Assembly (NCBI RefSeq): GCF_000472285.1
Contig: NZ_KI421426.1
Coordinates: 166,186 to 230,185, forward strand
Direction: 5' to 3'
DNA from: Desulfuromonas sp. TF
GTDB taxonomy: Bacteria > Desulfobacterota > Desulfuromonadia > Desulfuromonadales > ATBO01
Length of the DNA: 64,000 bases
Shown here: positions 9,099 through 18,042 of the stretch, piece by piece
Numbering within the stretch: position 1 is the first letter of the stretch
How the letters are laid out: every line of letters starts with the position of its first letter
Translations under genes and position numbers: made by a program
The notes under the pieces: model-generated
Told to the model about the DNA's origin: nothing
What the model saw: the letters and a program-made list of their open reading frames with translations, nothing else
Databases searched by the model: none

Positions 9099-9944
9099 AT
9101 GGACTCAGGGATGGTCAAGCGCGATTTGCTGGAAGTGGAAGAGCTGGAAATTGACCTGCTGCTGGAGGCGCTCCACCGGCGCTACGGCTATGACTTCCGC
9201 GATTATGCCCGGGCGTCGCTGCGACGCAAGGTCCGCCAACTCGCCTCCACGGTCGGGGTGACGAAGGTGAGCGAGCTGATTCCCCGCCTCCTGCACGAGC
9301 CGGAGCTGTTCGGCAGCGTGGTCGGGACCTTTGCGACCCCGGTAACGGAGATGTTCCGCGACCCGCCATTCTTCAAGTATCTTCGGGACTCGGTCGTCCC
9401 CTACCTGAAGACCTGGCCCTTTGTCCGCATCTGGATGGCCGGCTGCGCCACCGGCGAGGAGGTCTATTCCCTGGCCATACTGCTCCGGGAGGAGGGGATC
9501 TACGAGCGCTGCACCCTGTTCGCCACCGACTTCGTCGACCCCGTGCTGCGCCGGGCCAGGGAGGGTATCTATCCCTTGCGCAGCATGAAGACCAACATCG
9601 CCAACTACCAGCGCTCAGGCGGACGGGAAACGCTCTCGGACTACTATCACGCCGACTACGATTCGATCATCATGGATGCGGGCCTCAGAAAAAACATCAC
9701 CTTCGCCAATCACAATCTGGTTACGGACGGAGTCTTCAGCGAAGTCCACCTGATCCTGTGCCGCAACGTGCTTATCTATTTCAACGCCGCCCTGCAGAAA
9801 CGGGTGCTGGACCTCTTTCACGACAGCCTGCTGCACGGCGGTTTCCTGAGCTTGGGGAGCAAGGAGTCGCTGCACTACAGTGGCATTGAGGCCCAGTTTG
9901 AGGAACTGGAACCGAAATGGAAGGTCTACCGCAAGATCGATTGA
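9099..9944 (+). CDS. cheR: CheR-type SAM-dependent protein-glutamate methyltransferase
   Basis: 281 residues. CheR methylates glutamates of chemoreceptors or receptor-like domains using S-adenosylmethionine. The N-terminal helical domain (~1-75) is followed by the Rossmann methyltransferase domain: RIWMAGCATGEEVYSLAILL is the SAM-binding loop, then LFATDFVDPVLRRAREGIYP, and LILCRNVLIYFN is the family signature. Length is typical. The frame extends open through the upstream R1 repeat to 8973, but the first ATG outside it is 9099, with another at 9111; the ribosome-binding site is weak for both. It overlaps cheB by 28 bases. No chemoreceptor is adjacent; the partners here are hybrid kinases, so a non-chemotaxis role is likely. 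Confidence 0.9.
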   Translation: MDSGMVKRDLLEVEELEIDLLLEALHRRYGYDFRDYARASLRRKVRQLASTVGVTKVSELIPRLLHEPELFGSVVGTFATPVTEMFRDPPFFKYLRDSVVPYLKTWPFVRIWMAGCATGEEVYSLAILLREEGIYERCTLFATDFVDPVLRRAREGIYPLRSMKTNIANYQRSGGRETLSDYYHADYDSIIMDAGLRKNITFANHNLVTDGVFSEVHLILCRNVLIYFNAALQKRVLDLFHDSLLHGGFLSLGSKESLHYSGIEAQFEELEPKWKVYRKID

Positions 9945-10528
9945 AGGCAAGGCAGAAAGGGAGATCGCGCCCTTTCGCCGCGGCGCTGCTCGGCGGCTCC
10001 GCCGGGGGCATCAGCGCCGTGACCACCATCGTCTCGGCGCTTCCCCCCTCCTTTTCCCTGCCGGTCGTCGTGGTGCTTCATCAGAGTCCGGGAGAGCTTG
10101 GCTGGGTGGAGTATCTCGGCCGGCAGGCCAGGCTGCCGGTGGTGGAGGCCGAGGACAAGATGCCCCTCGCCCCCGGCAGGGTCTACTGTGCGCCGGCCGG
10201 CTATCATCTGTTGCTGGAGACGGGCGGAACCCTGGCCCTGTCGGTGGATGAAAAGGTCAACTTCGCCCGCCCGAGCATCGATCTGCTCTTCTCCAGCGCC
10301 GCCGACGCCCTCGCTCCGGCGCTGATCGGGATCGTCCTGACCGGCACCAACGGCGACGGCGCCCGAGGTCTGGCCGAGATCGCCGAGGCCGGCGGTCTGG
10401 CCGTGGTACAATCGCCGCGCACGGCGGAGTGGCCGACCATGCCGGAGGCCGCCCTGGAGACCGTACCGCAGGCGCTGGTGGTGGATCTCGAAGAGATTGC
10501 GAAGATATTGGTGGAATTGACCATGTAG
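9917..10528 (+). CDS. CheB-type methylesterase/deamidase (stand-alone catalytic domain)
   Basis: 203 residues, a single CheB catalytic domain without the receiver domain of classical CheB. The catalytic triad is visible: Ser in ALLGGSAGGISA, His in VVVLHQSPGELG, and Asp in GIVLTGTNGDGARGL. CheB removes methyl groups added by CheR, so the overlapping pair makes a reversible modification module. Without its own receiver domain, control must come from elsewhere, perhaps the flanking hybrid kinases. The ATG at 9917 lies inside the end of cheR, indicating translational coupling. The TAG stop codon lies within the R5 palindrome. Confidence 0.9.
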   Translation: MEGLPQDRLKARQKGRSRPFAAALLGGSAGGISAVTTIVSALPPSFSLPVVVVLHQSPGELGWVEYLGRQARLPVVEAEDKMPLAPGRVYCAPAGYHLLLETGGTLALSVDEKVNFARPSIDLLFSSAADALAPALIGIVLTGTNGDGARGLAEIAEAGGLAVVQSPRTAEWPTMPEAALETVPQALVVDLEEIAKILVELTM

Positions 10529-10553
10529 GGGAAATTCATGAATTGCCCCTGCA
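10524..10553. repeat. R5 short palindrome, copy 1
   Basis: TGTAGGGG and CCCCTGCA flank AATTCATGAATT to make a 30-base hairpin. The TAG at 10526-10528 is the stop codon of the CheB-like gene. A sister copy lies at 46165. Confidence 0.8.
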
Positions 10554-10583
10554 TATGAATTACCTGCCCGGAAGGAATCTGAC

Positions 10584-12161
10584 ATGGATAGACCTGCCAT
10601 TCTGATCGTGGATGACCGCGAGGAAAACCTGATTGCGCTGGAGCGCATTCTGGAGAGGACCGATGCCGTCATCGTCAAGGCCCACAGCGGCAATGAGGCC
10701 CTGAAGGCATGTCTCAACCACGATTTCGCCTTGGCTTTGCTGGACGTGAACATGCCGGAGATGAGCGGCTACGAGCTGGCCGAGCTGATGCGGGGAGAGA
10801 AATGCCTCTCCACCATACCGATCATTTTTCTCACGGCCGCCAACACGCAGCAGCACCAGATTTTCAATGGCTATTCCTGCGGCGCCGTCGATTACCTGAT
10901 CAAGCCCTTGCAGCCTGAAATCCTCCTGAACAAGGTGACCATATTCCTGGACATCTACCTGCAGAAGCGGGAGCTGCATCTCCGCGGTCGAGCACTGGAG
11001 CAGCTCAATCGAGAGTTGCAACGGGCCACGGAGAAAGCCGAAGCGGCAACGAAAGCCAAGAGCGAATTCCTGGCTCACATGAGCCATGAAATCCGCACCC
11101 CCATGACTGTCTTTCTGGCGGTCATCGAACACCTTCGGCAAATCGACGAAAACCCTGAACGCCGCCATCTTCTGGATATGGCCGATCAGTCGGCAAGGCG
11201 CCTGCGTTTTCTCATCGACGACATCCTCGACTTCTCGCGGATAGAGGCACGGCGAGTCGATCTGAAGGAGGAGACGTTCGATCTGCGGAGCTGCATGCGT
11301 GAGGCTGTGGAGATGTTTGACCTCTCCGCCAGAGAGAAAGACCTGCGCCTCGAAACGGAGGTGTCGCCTGATACGCCTCCTGTCGTGCTCGGCGACCCTT
11401 CCAGACTGGGACAGGTGCTGATCAACCTGGTCGGCAACGCGGTAAAGTTCACCCACGAAGGGGGGGTGCGCATCTCCGTGCAGCCCCGGGAAGATCTCCT
11501 GGAATTCTCTGTCATCGACTCCGGTATCGGCATTCCGGAGGAAAAACGCCATCTGCTCTTCCAGAGTTTCAGCCAGATTGACTCCACCTTCCAACGCCAG
11601 TACGGGGGCACCGGACTGGGGCTGGCGATCTCCAAGGGGCTGGTCGAGTTGATGGGAGGGCGGATCGAAGTCCAGGGCCGGAAGGAAGGGGGCAGCATCT
11701 TCACCTTCACTCTTCCCTTGAAGGCCGCCGAAAGCGGGAAACTCTCATCACCCGAAACTCTGTCGAAAAAATCAGGAGGAGAAAGTCCGTCCGCCCACAT
11801 CCTGCTGGCTGAAGATGAGCCCATTATTCGAGAGTTGATCACCCTTCTTCTGGCACGTCGTGGCTGGCAAGCGGATACAGCCGAATCCGGACGGGAAGCC
11901 ATAGAAAAGTGGGAGGGAGGGGAATTCGACATTGTCCTCATGGACCTGCAGATGCCGGCCATGAACGGTCTGGAGGCGTCCCGGGAAATCCGGAAGAGGG
12001 AAGCCGAAGGAGACAGGCGCACCTGCATCATCGGCCTTACTGCTCATTCATGGGGCGAAATAATGGATGACTGCTTGAAGGCGGGGATGGATGAGGTATT
12101 GACCAAGCCGGTTCAGATGGATGACCTTTATTCGGCTATTGACAGGTGTCTGTCGAAATGA
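10584..12161 (+). CDS. Soluble hybrid kinase: REC-HisKA-HATPase-REC
   Basis: 525 residues, no membrane segment. The N-terminal receiver (AILIVDDREENLIALERIL) has its phospho-acceptor at Asp54 and the switch lysine in DYLIKPLQ. A short coiled coil (~120-160) leads into HisKA (HMSHEIRTPM, His168). The HATPase shows NLVGNAVKF, DSGIGIP and GGTGLGLAI. A second receiver at the C-terminus has Asp454 (IVLMDLQMPAMNG) and the lysine in EVLTKPVQMDD. An N-terminal receiver suggests that it is itself phosphorylated, most simply by the upstream three-receiver kinase, making a phosphorelay. No DNA-binding domain is present, so the output is probably protein-level. Start at ATG 10584 with GGAAGG upstream. 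Confidence 0.95.
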   Translation: MDRPAILIVDDREENLIALERILERTDAVIVKAHSGNEALKACLNHDFALALLDVNMPEMSGYELAELMRGEKCLSTIPIIFLTAANTQQHQIFNGYSCGAVDYLIKPLQPEILLNKVTIFLDIYLQKRELHLRGRALEQLNRELQRATEKAEAATKAKSEFLAHMSHEIRTPMTVFLAVIEHLRQIDENPERRHLLDMADQSARRLRFLIDDILDFSRIEARRVDLKEETFDLRSCMREAVEMFDLSAREKDLRLETEVSPDTPPVVLGDPSRLGQVLINLVGNAVKFTHEGGVRISVQPREDLLEFSVIDSGIGIPEEKRHLLFQSFSQIDSTFQRQYGGTGLGLAISKGLVELMGGRIEVQGRKEGGSIFTFTLPLKAAESGKLSSPETLSKKSGGESPSAHILLAEDEPIIRELITLLLARRGWQADTAESGREAIEKWEGGEFDIVLMDLQMPAMNGLEASREIRKREAEGDRRTCIIGLTAHSWGEIMDDCLKAGMDEVLTKPVQMDDLYSAIDRCLSK

Positions 12162-12443
12162 AGACTCGTAGGGGGTACACAGACATTGAGATCCGATGGT
12201 GACCGGACGTTATTCGAAGTTTTTTCACGCTCCCACAGGCAAAAGGTGAGTTATGAGACTCCGATTAACGGGACCAATCCAGATCGATATCGGATCAGTT
12301 CCCAGTTTCCTCTTCGGTGAGTTTGTAGCCCATCTCTGTCCCCACTCTGTCTGATTTCCTGTTCACTCCCCAGTATAGCAGGGAGTTTACCGGGCCCGGT
12401 CACGGCGGTTCGGCGCGGGAGGATGCCGCTTGAAATCGAGTGA

Positions 12444-12498
12444 ACAAAAAAAGCCCCACAGCTCTGGAGGGAATGAGCCATGGGGCGAAACTTTTTTT
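12444..12498. terminator. Bidirectional terminator between convergent transcripts
   Basis: GCCCCA (12453) with an inner GCTC pairs with GAGC and TGGGGC (12481-12486). CTTTTTTT follows on the plus side and seven A precede it, giving a T-run on the minus side. Confidence 0.75.
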
Positions 12499-12662
12499 GG
12501 AGGTTCTGAAGAAGATCGTCGGGACCCGCTGCGCTGCCACACAGATCCCTGGTTCTCCGGGTCGTCTGCCACAACGACCCTTTCGATGGTTCCCAAGATA
12601 ACGGGTCGTTCAAGAAAAATAAACGTGGGTGCCCGTAAAATTACCATCGGGTTTTCACAAGA

Positions 12663-12688
12663 ACCGACTGTGCAAAGGCACAGTCGGT
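12663..12688 (-). terminator. Hairpin directly after the PagL-like gene
   Basis: ACCGACTGTGC and GCACAGTCGGT form a perfect 11-bp stem with an AAAG loop, immediately after the stop codon. The T-run is poor, so this may be an mRNA-protecting hairpin or a weak terminator. Confidence 0.6.
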
Positions 12689-13222
12689 CTAAAACGGGAA
12701 TGCAAGGGAGAGAAAGAGTGAGTCGTTGCCGGGGTTACTATCGTGCAGGTCGGCATTGGAGATGTGCTGGTAGCGGACTCCCGCACGCAGTCCATTTTCC
12801 AACCGGTAGTCTATCGTCAGGTTCTCGATGAATTGAAAGACGCCGCCGAGATCCTTGCTGTCTCCCCGTTCGTACCCCCCGGCTCCCCACGACAGGTTTA
12901 AGGCGAAGTCTCCGATGGCGAAATCGGCATGGATGCCCGCATACCCAAAAAAGGCTTCATCGGTGTTGGCCAAAAGACCGATAACGGGTCCAATGAAATA
13001 ATATTTTTTGCCGCCCCTCCATTCAAGGTTGGCTGCAAGAGCGTCATCCCCGTCGAAGGCGTCAAACCGCCCCGCTGCCATATCGAGGTAGTGAGGACCG
13101 TTCCCCAGGATCTCCACTTTTCCGAACCGGGAAAAGGTCTCCTGCCGGTCGGCAGCCCGGGCTGGCGGCGAAGCCAGCATGACCAGTACAAAACTGAGAA
13201 TAATGGCAGGCATGTTTTGCAT
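12689..13222 (-). CDS. Lipid A 3-O-deacylase (PagL-like) outer-membrane barrel
   Basis: 177 residues. PagL enzymes sit in the outer membrane and remove the 3-O acyl chain of lipid A. A signal peptide (MQNMPAIILSFVLVMLASPP, cleavage after ARA) precedes amphipathic beta-strands. Near the C-terminus YQHISNADLHDSNPGND carries the His-x-Ser-Asn signature of the catalytic site, and the chain ends SLFLSLAFPF, a terminal-aromatic outer-membrane signature. The frame opens at 13270, but the ATG at 13222 is preceded by AGGGGGG and starts the signal peptide. It lies downstream of the RND pump genes on the same strand, in keeping with an envelope-remodelling operon. Substrate is inferred from family. Confidence 0.8.
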   Translation of the reverse strand: MQNMPAIILSFVLVMLASPPARAADRQETFSRFGKVEILGNGPHYLDMAAGRFDAFDGDDALAANLEWRGGKKYYFIGPVIGLLANTDEAFFGYAGIHADFAIGDFALNLSWGAGGYERGDSKDLGGVFQFIENLTIDYRLENGLRAGVRYQHISNADLHDSNPGNDSLFLSLAFPF

Positions 13223-13300
13223 AAGAACCCCCCTATCCGGGTTTGAAATCGCTTGAGTAATCCCCCCCAAGATCCGGAAGCCCGATTGTCGGAACTTTGC

Positions 13301-14857
13301 TCACCGGGCGACCTCCGCCTCTTCCACGCCGCCATCCCCGGCGGGTAAAGCCGGTCCGACGCCGGTGAGCCGGTCGGCTTCGTTCACCCAGCCGCCCCCC
13401 ATGGCGCGGTAGATGTCGACCAGTGAGGTGAGGACGAGGGTCTGGGTATCCACTAAGTTGAGCTGTTCCGAGAAGAGGGAGCGGTCGGCGTCCAGGACCT
13501 GCAGGTAGCTGACGGTACCCCCCTCGTACTGATGCCGCGACAGCCGCGCGTAATCGCCCAGCGCCCGCACCTGCCGCCCCTGCGATGCGAGCTGCTCATT
13601 CCCCTTGGTGGTGCTCACCAGGGCGTCCTCGACCTCGCGAAACGCCGTCAGGATTGCCTGCTGGTACTGAAACAGCGCCTGCTGCTGCAGCGCCTCGGCC
13701 TGATCGACCTGCCCCGAGACGGCGCCGAAGGTAACGACGGGTGCCAGGGCGCTGCCGCCGAGGGACCAGATTTCCGATCCTGAATCGGAGAGATCGGAGA
13801 GTTCCGAACTCGCCACACCCAGAAGCCCGGTCAGCGATATCCGCGGGAAGTAGAGCGCCTTGGCGGCTCCGATCTGGGCATTGGCGGCCACCAGGTTCTG
13901 CTCGGCCTGGACGATGTCGGGGCGCCGCTCCAGCAGCGCCGACGGGAGATCTGCGGGAATGCCGGGGGCGGTCAGTTCGTCGATCGTTTTCCCCCGTGGG
14001 ATCGGCCCGGGGTTGCGCCCCAGGAGAACGGAAAGGAGATTCTCCTGTTGCCGGACCAGCGACTCGAATTGGGGAATGGCCTGGCGGGCGATCTCGTACT
14101 GGGCTTCGGCCTGGCTCAGTTCGACCCGCGAGATGGTGCCGTACCGGTGGCGGTCCTGAAAGAGCTTCAGCCCCCTGGCGTACACCCGCTCCGTATCCCG
14201 GGCGATCTCCAGCTGCCGGTCCAGTCCCCGCAGGACGATGTAGCCGTTGGCCACGCTGGCCACGAGGGTGAGGACCACCGCCCGGCGTCCCTCCTCGCTG
14301 GCGAACACCTGGGCCCGCGCCGACTCGGAAGCGCGGCGGATGCGCCCCCAGATGTCGATCTCCCACGAGACGTCGAGGAACGCCTCGTAGAAGTCATATG
14401 TGGAGTTTGGAACAATGACGGGGCCGGTCTCGGTATCCCGCTGCCGCGACGCCGCGATCCCGGCGCCGAACTGGGGAAAGAGTTCCGAGCGGGTCGTGGC
14501 AAGCGCCCCTAGGAACTGGTCGACCCGGGCCGCGGCGGTTCTGAGGTCATAATTTTCCCGCAGGGCCGTCTCGATGAGGCCGTTCAGCACCGGATCCCCG
14601 AACTGCTGCCACCAGGCGGTATCGGCCATATCCGACGCCGCCTGATATTCGATCCGCCAGGAGGGGGGAGTTTCGATCTGCGGCCGCACGTAGTCGGGGC
14701 CGAGGGTGCAACTAGTCAGCAGGAGAGGGAGGCTGATCAAAAATGCCCAGATGCAAGGCGGACGAAATCCTGAGGAATAAGGCGTACCTGAAAGGTACGT
14801 CGTTGACGACGGATGAGGACAACGACGCAGATGGGCGTTTTTCATCAGCCTAGGCAT
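13301..14857 (-). CDS. Outer-membrane efflux lipoprotein (NodT/OprM family TolC-like channel)
   Basis: 518 residues. It forms the outer-membrane duct of the tripartite RND pump. The mature part starts at the lipobox LLTSC followed by TLGPDYVRPQIETPPSW, the classic OprM/NodT start. Two OEP repeats follow (approx. residues 90-290 and 300-490), each coiled-coil hairpin plus barrel strands. The N-terminal ~40 residues are anomalous: [18 protein letters not shown] through RPPCIWAFLI is encoded by R1 repeat copy 2, so the charged region and part of the hydrophobic core of the signal peptide come from the repeat. ATG 14857 overlaps the stop of the RND permease gene; the in-frame ATG at 14845 is an alternative. 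Confidence 0.93.
   Translation of the reverse strand: MPRLMKNAHLRRCPHPSSTTYLSGTPYSSGFRPPCIWAFLISLPLLLTSCTLGPDYVRPQIETPPSWRIEYQAASDMADTAWWQQFGDPVLNGLIETALRENYDLRTAAARVDQFLGALATTRSELFPQFGAGIAASRQRDTETGPVIVPNSTYDFYEAFLDVSWEIDIWGRIRRASESARAQVFASEEGRRAVVLTLVASVANGYIVLRGLDRQLEIARDTERVYARGLKLFQDRHRYGTISRVELSQAEAQYEIARQAIPQFESLVRQQENLLSVLLGRNPGPIPRGKTIDELTAPGIPADLPSALLERRPDIVQAEQNLVAANAQIGAAKALYFPRISLTGLLGVASSELSDLSDSGSEIWSLGGSALAPVVTFGAVSGQVDQAEALQQQALFQYQQAILTAFREVEDALVSTTKGNEQLASQGRQVRALGDYARLSRHQYEGGTVSYLQVLDADRSLFSEQLNLVDTQTLVLTSLVDIYRAMGGGWVNEADRLTGVGPALPAGDGGVEEAEVAR
14730..14851 (-). repeat. R1 palindromic repeat, copy 2 (within the efflux lipoprotein 5' end)
   Basis: Reads GGCTGATCAAAAATGCCC (14731) to GGGCGTTTTTCATCAGCCT (14833-14851) with GGCGTACCTGAAAGGTACG at the apex. 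On the coding strand its AGGCTGATGAAAAAC arm starts at the stop codon of the RND permease gene, and its other arm ends inside the efflux-lipoprotein signal peptide. It is open across in that frame. Confidence 0.9.
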
Positions 14858-17800
14858 GACTCACACCTCCTTCCTCTCCGGAGCCGCCAGTAGCCGGCCG
14901 GTCTTCCGCGCCTCTCTTCTTTTTCTTCCGCCGGCTGAATAACCCGCCGACCCCCTCGAGCAAAACGAAAAAGAGGGGCACGAAGAAGGAGGCCACCAGG
15001 GTCGAGGCTAGCATCCCGCCGATGACGCCGGTGCCGATGGCGCGCAGGCTGTTGGCGCCGGCGCCGTGGGCGATGGCCATCGGCACGCAGCCGAGGATGA
15101 AGGCGAGAGAGGTCATGACGATGGGGCGCAACCGCAGCCGCGCCGCCTCGATGGCCGCCTCCTCCAGCGCCATCCCGGCGCGGACGTTCTCGGCCGCGAA
15201 CTCGATGATCAGGATGGCGTTCTTGGCGGCCAGACCGACCAGGGTCACCATCCCCACCTGGAAGTAGACATCGTTCTCCAGGCCGGCGATCCAGGTGAAG
15301 AACAGGGCGCCCAGGATGGCGAAGGGGACCGCCAGGACGACCCCGATGGGGAGGGTCCACTTCTCGTACTGCGCCGCCAGGATCAGAAAGACCATGATCA
15401 GGCCGAAGACGAAGGCCGCCGACGAGGTGCCGCCGGCCTTCTTTTCCTCGTAGGCCTGGCCGGCCCAGGCGAAATCGTACCCCTGGCCCAGCACCTGCCG
15501 GGCCGTCTCCTCCATGGCGGCGATCGCCTGGCCGGTGCTGAAGCCGGGCGCCTGGCTGCCGGTGACCTTCGCCGCCGGGAAGCCGTTGAAACGGGTAAGC
15601 AGGTTGGGTCCGGGGACGTAGCGGGAGACGATCAGCGCCGACAACGGCACCATCTGGCCGTTGCTGGAGCGGACGAAAAGCTGGGCGAAATCGTCCGGCG
15701 CGTCGCGGTATTCCGGAGTCGCCTGGATGATCACCTGCCAGATGCGGCCGAACTGGGTGTACTGGGAGACGTAGGAGGAGCCGAAATACGTCTGCAACGT
15801 CTCGAAGACAGTGGAGACCGATACGCCGAGGGTTTCCGCCCGGGCGCGGTCGAGATCGAAGTAGAGCTGCTGCTGCGAGGCGGAAAAGGTGGAGGCGACG
15901 GACGCCAGTTCCGACCGCTGACGGCATCCGGTGATGAATTCCTTGACCTTCTTCTCCAGCTCCTGCGGCGTGCCGCTCCCCTTGCTCTGGATGTAGAACT
16001 CGAAGCCGCCGGTGGTGCCCAGGCCGGGAATCGACGGCGGGTTGAGTGGCATCACCAGCCCTTCCCTGATCTGCGCGAATCTGCGACGGGCATCGGCGAT
16101 AACGGCGAAGGCCGTCCCCTCTTCCCCCTCGCGCTCTTCGTATGGCTTCAGTGAGGCGAACATGAGGGCGGCGTTGGTCCGGTTCTGGCCGTCGATGATG
16201 CTGTAGCCGTCGAGTTGGGCCACATCCGATACGGCCTCGTTTTCTTGCAGCAGCGACACCGCCCGGTCGCTGACCGCAATCGTTCGCTCCAGGCTCGCCG
16301 CATCCGGCAGCATGCTGGCGACGAAGATGTACCCCTGGTCCTCTTCGGGGACAAAGCTCCCCGGAACCAGCCGGAAGAGGAAGACGACGCCGACCAGGAC
16401 GGCGACGAAGAGCCCGACCCCGATCAGCTTGTGCCCGACCAGGAAGCGCACCCCGACGACGTAGCCGTCAGTGAGCTTGCCGAACCCCTTCTCGAACCAC
16501 TTGAAGAATCCCCGTTTCTCCTTGTGCTGCGCCTTCAGGATGCGGGCCGCCATGGCCGGGGAGAGGGTCAGCGCCACCACCCCCGACAGGACCATGGAAA
16601 TGGCGATGGTGATGGCGAACTGCTTGAAGAGGGTGCCGGTCATGCCGCCGAGAAAGGCGACCGGCAAAAAGACCGAACCGAGCACCAGGACGATGGCGAC
16701 CAGGGCGCCGGCCAGCTCCGACATCGCCTTCTTCGAGGCCTCCATCGGTGTCATGTGGAGGGTCGCCATATTGTGCTCGACGTTCTCGACGACAATGATG
16801 GCGTCATCGACCACCAGGCCGATGGCGAGGATCATCCCGAAGAGGGTGAGCATGTTGGTAGAGAAGCCGAGGCCCAGGATGCCGATGTAGGTGCCGATGA
16901 TGGCGATCGGCACCGCCATGATCGGGATGAGGGTGGCGCGAAAGCTCTGCAGGAAGAGGAAGACGACGAGGACGACGAGGATCACCGCTTCGAAGAATGT
17001 ATGGACCACCTTCTCGATCGACGCCTCGGTGAACTTGCTGGTGTCGAGAACGATCTTGTAGTCGAAGCCGGGGGGGAAGGTCGGCTCGAGCTGGTCGATG
17101 AGGGCGCGCACCTGTTCCGAGGTCTCGATGGCATTGGCGCCCGGCTGCTGGTAAACGACGAGCGCCACCGCCCGCTTGCCGTTGACCTTGCTGGCGATGG
17201 AGTAATCCTTGCTCCCCATTTCGGCGTAGCCGACGTCTTTCAGCCGGACTATGGCAGCTCCCTCGCTGGTGGCGCGGACGATGATGTCCTCGAACTCCGC
17301 CGGGTCGGCGAGCATCCCCTGGGTGGTGACGACGAAAGACTGCTGCGTTCCTTTAGTCGTCGGCGCCTGTCCGATCTGCCCGATGCCGAAGGCCCGGTTC
17401 TGCCGCTGGATGGCCTCGGCCACCTCCTGGGAGGTGATGCCGAGCTGGGCCAGCCGGTCGGGTTTGAGCCAGATGCGCATGGCGATATCCGGCACCGGAA
17501 ACATGGTCGAAAGATTGGCGCCCGAAATCCGCTTGATCGGATCGAGCACGTAGAGGTTGGTAAAGTTGGACAGATAGGTCTGGTCGTAGCGGTCATCGGG
17601 GGAGAAGAAGCTGATGACCATCATGAACGCCTGCGAGCGCTTCTCCACCGTTACCCCCTGCTTGGTGACGATGTCGGGGAGCTTGGGCGATGCCTGGCTG
17701 ACCCGGTTCTGTACGTTCACCTGCGCCAGGTCCGGGTCGGTTCCCGGCTCGAAGGTGACGGTCAGCGTCATGTTGCCGGTAGAGGAACTGGTCGAGGACA

Positions 17801-18032
17801 TGTAGGTCATGCGGTCGACGCCGTTCACCTGCTGCTCGATCGGGGCGGCGACGGTGTTGGCGATGACCTCGGCGGTGGCGCCCGGATAGACGGCGCTCAC
17901 CTGAACGGTCGGCGGCGCGATGTCCGGGTACTGAGCGATGGGGGTCGCCCGCATCGCCACCAGCCCGGCCAGGGTCAGGATGATCGAAATGACCGCCGCG
18001 AAGACCGGTCGGTCGATAAAGAAACTTGCCAT
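14850..18032 (-). CDS. RND efflux pump inner-membrane permease (HAE1/AcrB family)
   Basis: 1060 residues, the length of AcrB/MexB. It is a proton-driven drug and hydrophobe exporter. MASFFIDRPVFAAVISIILT is the family N-terminus, GATAEVIANTVAAPIEQQVNG the first porter motif, and GLVVDDAIIVVENVEH in TM4 carries the Asp-Asp pair of the proton relay. Two 6-TM bundles and two large periplasmic loops are apparent. The ATG at 18032 has AGGAGAGG upstream and lies 10 bases after the adaptor stop. The frame is open further upstream but adds only non-conserved basic residues. The TAG stop codon coincides with the boundary of R1 copy 2, so the final residues (VSHA) may have been shaped by the repeat. 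Confidence 0.96.
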   Translation of the reverse strand: MASFFIDRPVFAAVISIILTLAGLVAMRATPIAQYPDIAPPTVQVSAVYPGATAEVIANTVAAPIEQQVNGVDRMTYMSSTSSSTGNMTLTVTFEPGTDPDLAQVNVQNRVSQASPKLPDIVTKQGVTVEKRSQAFMMVISFFSPDDRYDQTYLSNFTNLYVLDPIKRISGANLSTMFPVPDIAMRIWLKPDRLAQLGITSQEVAEAIQRQNRAFGIGQIGQAPTTKGTQQSFVVTTQGMLADPAEFEDIIVRATSEGAAIVRLKDVGYAEMGSKDYSIASKVNGKRAVALVVYQQPGANAIETSEQVRALIDQLEPTFPPGFDYKIVLDTSKFTEASIEKVVHTFFEAVILVVLVVFLFLQSFRATLIPIMAVPIAIIGTYIGILGLGFSTNMLTLFGMILAIGLVVDDAIIVVENVEHNMATLHMTPMEASKKAMSELAGALVAIVLVLGSVFLPVAFLGGMTGTLFKQFAITIAISMVLSGVVALTLSPAMAARILKAQHKEKRGFFKWFEKGFGKLTDGYVVGVRFLVGHKLIGVGLFVAVLVGVVFLFRLVPGSFVPEEDQGYIFVASMLPDAASLERTIAVSDRAVSLLQENEAVSDVAQLDGYSIIDGQNRTNAALMFASLKPYEEREGEEGTAFAVIADARRRFAQIREGLVMPLNPPSIPGLGTTGGFEFYIQSKGSGTPQELEKKVKEFITGCRQRSELASVASTFSASQQQLYFDLDRARAETLGVSVSTVFETLQTYFGSSYVSQYTQFGRIWQVIIQATPEYRDAPDDFAQLFVRSSNGQMVPLSALIVSRYVPGPNLLTRFNGFPAAKVTGSQAPGFSTGQAIAAMEETARQVLGQGYDFAWAGQAYEEKKAGGTSSAAFVFGLIMVFLILAAQYEKWTLPIGVVLAVPFAILGALFFTWIAGLENDVYFQVGMVTLVGLAAKNAILIIEFAAENVRAGMALEEAAIEAARLRLRPIVMTSLAFILGCVPMAIAHGAGANSLRAIGTGVIGGMLASTLVASFFVPLFFVLLEGVGGLFSRRKKKKRGAEDRPATGGSGEEGGVSHA

Positions 18033-18042
18033 AGCACCTCTC

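Larger units (their letters stand above)
12162..12688. other. Convergent intergenic region with terminators
   Basis: About 525 bases between the kinase and the minus-strand PagL-like gene. I see no supported gene: the open frame at 12251-12613 runs through a terminator hairpin. It contains GGACGTTATTCGAA near 12205 (also at ~4996) and two hairpins described separately. Confidence 0.5.

Noticed and set aside
12251-12613. 120-codon minus-strand open frame
   Set aside because: It runs through a bidirectional terminator hairpin and has no conserved pattern.
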